Assembly: GCF_947503125.1 (NCBI RefSeq)
Contig: NZ_CANNCR010000006.1
Span: 1-64,000, forward strand
DNA from: an uncultured Metabacillus sp.
GTDB lineage: Bacteria > Bacillota > Bacilli > Bacillales > Bacillaceae
DNA length: 64,000 nucleotides
Direction of reading: 5' to 3'
Shown here: in pieces, positions 61,480-64,000 of the stretch
Layout of the letters: each line of letters starts with the position of its first letter
Position numbering within the stretch: the first letter of the stretch is position 1
The notes under the pieces: generated by a model
Database searches by the model: none
The model's input: only the letters and a program-made list of their open reading frames with translations
Told to the model about the DNA's origin: nothing
Position numbers and translations under genes: made by a program

Positions 61480-62907
61480 ATGTCTATATCATCTGTAATT
61501 AAGTCAGTACAAGATATTATGAGGAAAGATGCTGGTGTTGATGGTGACGCACAGCGGATTTCCCAGTTAGTTTGGATGGTGTTCTTAAAAGTATTTGATG
61601 CTAAAGAGGAAGAATGGGAGCTACTGTATGACGATTATGAGCCAATTGTTCCAGAGGACTTAAAATGGAGAAATTGGGCTGCAAATGAAGAAGGGATTAC
61701 TGGGGATGAGTTACTAGACTTTGTAAATAACAAACTCTTTAAGGAACTTAAAGAAATGGAACTCGATGAGAATAGTAGTCCAAAAGCATTTATCGTTAGG
61801 GCAGTTTTTGAGGACTCATATAATTACATGAAATCTGGTACTCTTATGAGACAAGTAATAAATAAATTAAATGAAATAGATTTTACCTCACAAAAAGACA
61901 GGCATATGTTTAATGATATATATGAAACTATATTGAAGGACCTTCAAAGTGCTGGGAATTCAGGGGAATATTACACTCCACGACCAGTTACACAGTTCAT
62001 TGTTGATATGGTAAACCCTCAACTTGGTGAAAAAGTTTTAGATTTTGCCTGTGGCACAGGAGGATATCTAACAAGCTCATTGGAACATTTAAGAAAACAG
62101 ATTAAAAGTGTTGAAGATAATCGTATACTACAAGAAACAATTATGGGGATTGAGAAAAAACAGTTACCTCATCTCCTAGCAGTAACTAATATGATTCTTC
62201 ATGATATAGATGTTCCAAACATAAGGCATGATAATTCATTAACAAAGAATGTTAGGGATTACAAGCCTTCAGAAAAAGTCGATGTTATTGTTACCAATCC
62301 TCCATTTGGTGGAATAGAAGAAGATGGTATTGAAATAAATTTTCCACAACAATTCAGAACTAAAGAAACAGCTGACCTTTTTATTGTATTACTTATGTAT
62401 CTATTAAAAGAAAATGGTAGAGCAGGAATTGTTCTTCCTGATGGATTTTTGTTTAGTGAGGGTATCAAAACTACAATAAAGCAAAAGCTTTTAGAAGAAT
62501 TTAATTTGCACACTATCGTTAGACTACCAAAAGGAGTTTTCTCTCCTTATACAGACATCAATACCAACTTACTATTTTTAGAAAAAGGTAAATCAACTAC
62601 TGAAACCTGGTTCTTTGAGCACCCACTACCAAAAGGATATAAAAATTATACGAAGACCAAACCAATAAGATATGAAGAGTTTGCGTTAGAAAAAGAGTGG
62701 TGGAAAAAGAGAGAAGAAAATGAATTTGCATGGAAAGTCTCAATTGATGAAATAAAGAAAAATAATTATAACTTAGATTTTAAACATCCAAATAAACAAG
62801 ATGATGAAGAAATAAAAGATACTAAAGAATTATTTATGGATTTATTAAAGCTGCAAAAACAGTCGCTTGGACTTTTAGAAGATATGCAAAAGGATTTAGG
62901 ATTATGA
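61480..62907 (+). CDS. hsdM: Type I restriction system methylase, M subunit
   Basis: A 475-aa N6-adenine methyltransferase. An N-terminal helical domain (1-140) is followed by the SAM motif DFACGTGGYL (about 187-196) and the catalytic NPPFG (motif IV, about 271). It starts 21 bp after hsdR (GAGAGGAG site) and overlaps hsdS as ATGA. Methylates the host target to protect it and forms M2S with HsdS. Confidence 0.97.
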   Translation: MSISSVIKSVQDIMRKDAGVDGDAQRISQLVWMVFLKVFDAKEEEWELLYDDYEPIVPEDLKWRNWAANEEGITGDELLDFVNNKLFKELKEMELDENSSPKAFIVRAVFEDSYNYMKSGTLMRQVINKLNEIDFTSQKDRHMFNDIYETILKDLQSAGNSGEYYTPRPVTQFIVDMVNPQLGEKVLDFACGTGGYLTSSLEHLRKQIKSVEDNRILQETIMGIEKKQLPHLLAVTNMILHDIDVPNIRHDNSLTKNVRDYKPSEKVDVIVTNPPFGGIEEDGIEINFPQQFRTKETADLFIVLLMYLLKENGRAGIVLPDGFLFSEGIKTTIKQKLLEEFNLHTIVRLPKGVFSPYTDINTNLLFLEKGKSTTETWFFEHPLPKGYKNYTKTKPIRYEEFALEKEWWKKREENEFAWKVSIDEIKKNNYNLDFKHPNKQDDEEIKDTKELFMDLLKLQKQSLGLLEDMQKDLGL

Positions 62908-64000
62908 GAAAATTTTTAATTGGAGATATTTTAACAAGGGTGAAAGATGTTGTATTAATTGAAGATGATAAGCAGTATAAAAGGGTAACAATAAGATTAT
63001 ATCATCAAGGTGTAAATTTACGAGATATTGAAAAAGGTGAAAATATAGGTACAAAGAGGCAATACTTGGTAAAACCAGGTCAATTTATAATGTCGAGAAT
63101 TGATGCTCGAAATGGGGCTTTTGGAATTATACCAGAAGAGCTAAATGATGCAATAATAACAAATGATTTTTTGACTTTTAAGGTAAATAGTGAAGTTGTT
63201 AATATTGAATATTTTAACCTACTTTCCAAAACAAAAGATTTTCTTTCTTATTGTATAAATGGTAGTACAGGAACTACTAATCGAAAAAGATTAAAGGAAG
63301 ATTTATTTCTTAATTTTGAGATTGAGCTACCAAGTAAAGAAGAGCAAGATTCCATCATTCACAAATATAATAATATAAGTACTAAACATAGATTACTTAG
63401 TGAAAACTTCAGGGAACAAAAAATATTACTGGAGAGACTAAGAACAAGTTATAAAATAGACGCTATAAATGGTAAGTATACTAAAAAAGGTGAAAGCCAT
63501 GAATCCTCGATAGGTCTTCTAGAAGAGATTAAGAAAGAAAAAAATAGATTAATTGAGAGTGGAACAATAAAAAAGGAAAAACCTCTTCTACCAATTGAAA
63601 TCAGTGAGCAAGAATATGACCTACCAGAAGGATGGACTTATGCAAGATTAGGTGATTTATTAAACCCTATTAATGGTAAGGCTTTTAAGCCCTCTGATTG
63701 GTCTGAAGAAGGATTGCCAATAATTAGAATACAAAATTTAAATAATCCAGATGCACCTTTTAACAGATGTAATTTTTCAGTGGATTCCAAGTATCATGTT
63801 AAGAAGGGTGATTTATTAATAGGATGGTCTGGAACACCAGGTACATCATTTGGTGCATTTATCTGGGATAGGGAAGATGCTCTATTAAATCAGCATATAT
63901 TTAAAGGTGTTATATATGGTGATTTAGTTGACAAATACTTTATGCAATATGCAATAAATTCAAAGTTAAATGAGATGATATCTAAAGCTCATGGTGGAGT
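62904..64000 (+). CDS. hsdS: Type I restriction system specificity subunit (partial)
   Basis: At least 365 codons, open through the window end. The first target recognition domain (about 1-155; TRVKDVV, PGQFIMSRIDARNGAFG) and a coiled-coil conserved region (about 160-235, EEQDSIIHKYN) are followed by a second domain starting LPEGWTYARLGDLLNPINGK. The ATG overlaps the hsdM stop. The 3' end is missing because of the window edge. Recognises the two halves of a bipartite DNA target. Confidence 0.93.
   Translation, partial: MRKFLIGDILTRVKDVVLIEDDKQYKRVTIRLYHQGVNLRDIEKGENIGTKRQYLVKPGQFIMSRIDARNGAFGIIPEELNDAIITNDFLTFKVNSEVVNIEYFNLLSKTKDFLSYCINGSTGTTNRKRLKEDLFLNFEIELPSKEEQDSIIHKYNNISTKHRLLSENFREQKILLERLRTSYKIDAINGKYTKKGESHESSIGLLEEIKKEKNRLIESGTIKKEKPLLPIEISEQEYDLPEGWTYARLGDLLNPINGKAFKPSDWSEEGLPIIRIQNLNNPDAPFNRCNFSVDSKYHVKKGDLLIGWSGTPGTSFGAFIWDREDALLNQHIFKGVIYGDLVDKYFMQYAINSKLNEMISKAHGG

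Noticed and set aside
48728-64000. Search for the right-hand attachment site within the window
   Set aside because: No second copy of the rlmH end (GTACCATAAA context) was seen before 64,000; the island appears to continue.

Overview
The window is the replication-origin region of a Bacillaceae chromosome (Bacillus sensu lato). Gene order and protein sequences match the Bacillus subtilis origin region from the 16S gene of rrnO to rlmH/yydA. Ribosome-binding sites are strong AGGAGG types and TTG/GTG starts are frequent. Sporulation genes (spoIIIJ, jag, soj, spo0J, yyaC) are present. I cannot name the species. It is not B. subtilis itself: an HD-GYP gene sits between gyrA and the rRNA operon, yyaB is missing between noc and soj, and two families of intergenic repeats are present.

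Layout. 1-1,049 is the 5' part of a 16S rRNA gene on the minus strand, with tandem promoters to about 1,293. 1,383-12,009 is the minus-strand arm: HD-GYP protein, gyrA, gyrB, remB, recF, yaaA (rlbA), dnaN and dnaA. oriC is bipartite. A DnaA-box cluster lies between dnaA and rpmH (12,157-12,419). A basal unwinding module with DnaA-trios and DnaA boxes lies between dnaA and dnaN (about 10,257-10,395). 12,547-22,401 is the plus-strand arm: rpmH, rnpA, spoIIIJ, jag, mnmE, mnmG, rsmG, noc, soj and spo0J, with a parS inside spo0J. 22,554-36,488 continues with a DUF554 protein, yyaC, a YkvI-type transporter, an MscS channel, a DUF951 protein, yyaE, ychF, rpsF-ssb-rpsR, yybS, gdpP, rplI and dnaC. 36,757-48,727 holds PurR-type regulated purA, four tRNAs (Lys, Glu, Asp, Phe) plus a tRNA-Lys fragment, a LysM/G5/M23 cell-wall hydrolase, the walRKHIJ-htrC cluster, a CxxH/CxxC mini-protein within a six-box DnaA cluster, and rlmH.

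From the 3' end of rlmH to the window end (about 48,728-64,000, continuing beyond) lies an integrated mobile island. It carries a large serine recombinase whose reading frame ends antisense inside rlmH, a small ORF coupled to it, an XRE repressor, a Rep_trans-like initiator or relaxase gene broken by one in-frame amber, a RadC/JAB protein, phage/ICE-type genes, a Gabija-like defence pair (OLD nuclease plus UvrD-like helicase) and a type I restriction-modification operon hsdR-hsdM-hsdS, whose hsdS is cut by the window edge. The rlmH 3' end is also the target of staphylococcal SCC elements. This island looks like an SCC-analogous, origin-proximal defence island in a Bacillus, moved by a single serine recombinase.

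How it fits together: DnaA, DnaN, RecF, Gyrase, DnaC, SSB, Soj, Spo0J and Noc form the replication, segregation and division-control core. DnaA boxes at oriC, upstream of mnmE and upstream of rlmH probably tune initiation. WalRK and its accessory genes couple this region to cell-wall growth. The island adds two independent anti-phage layers next to the origin.
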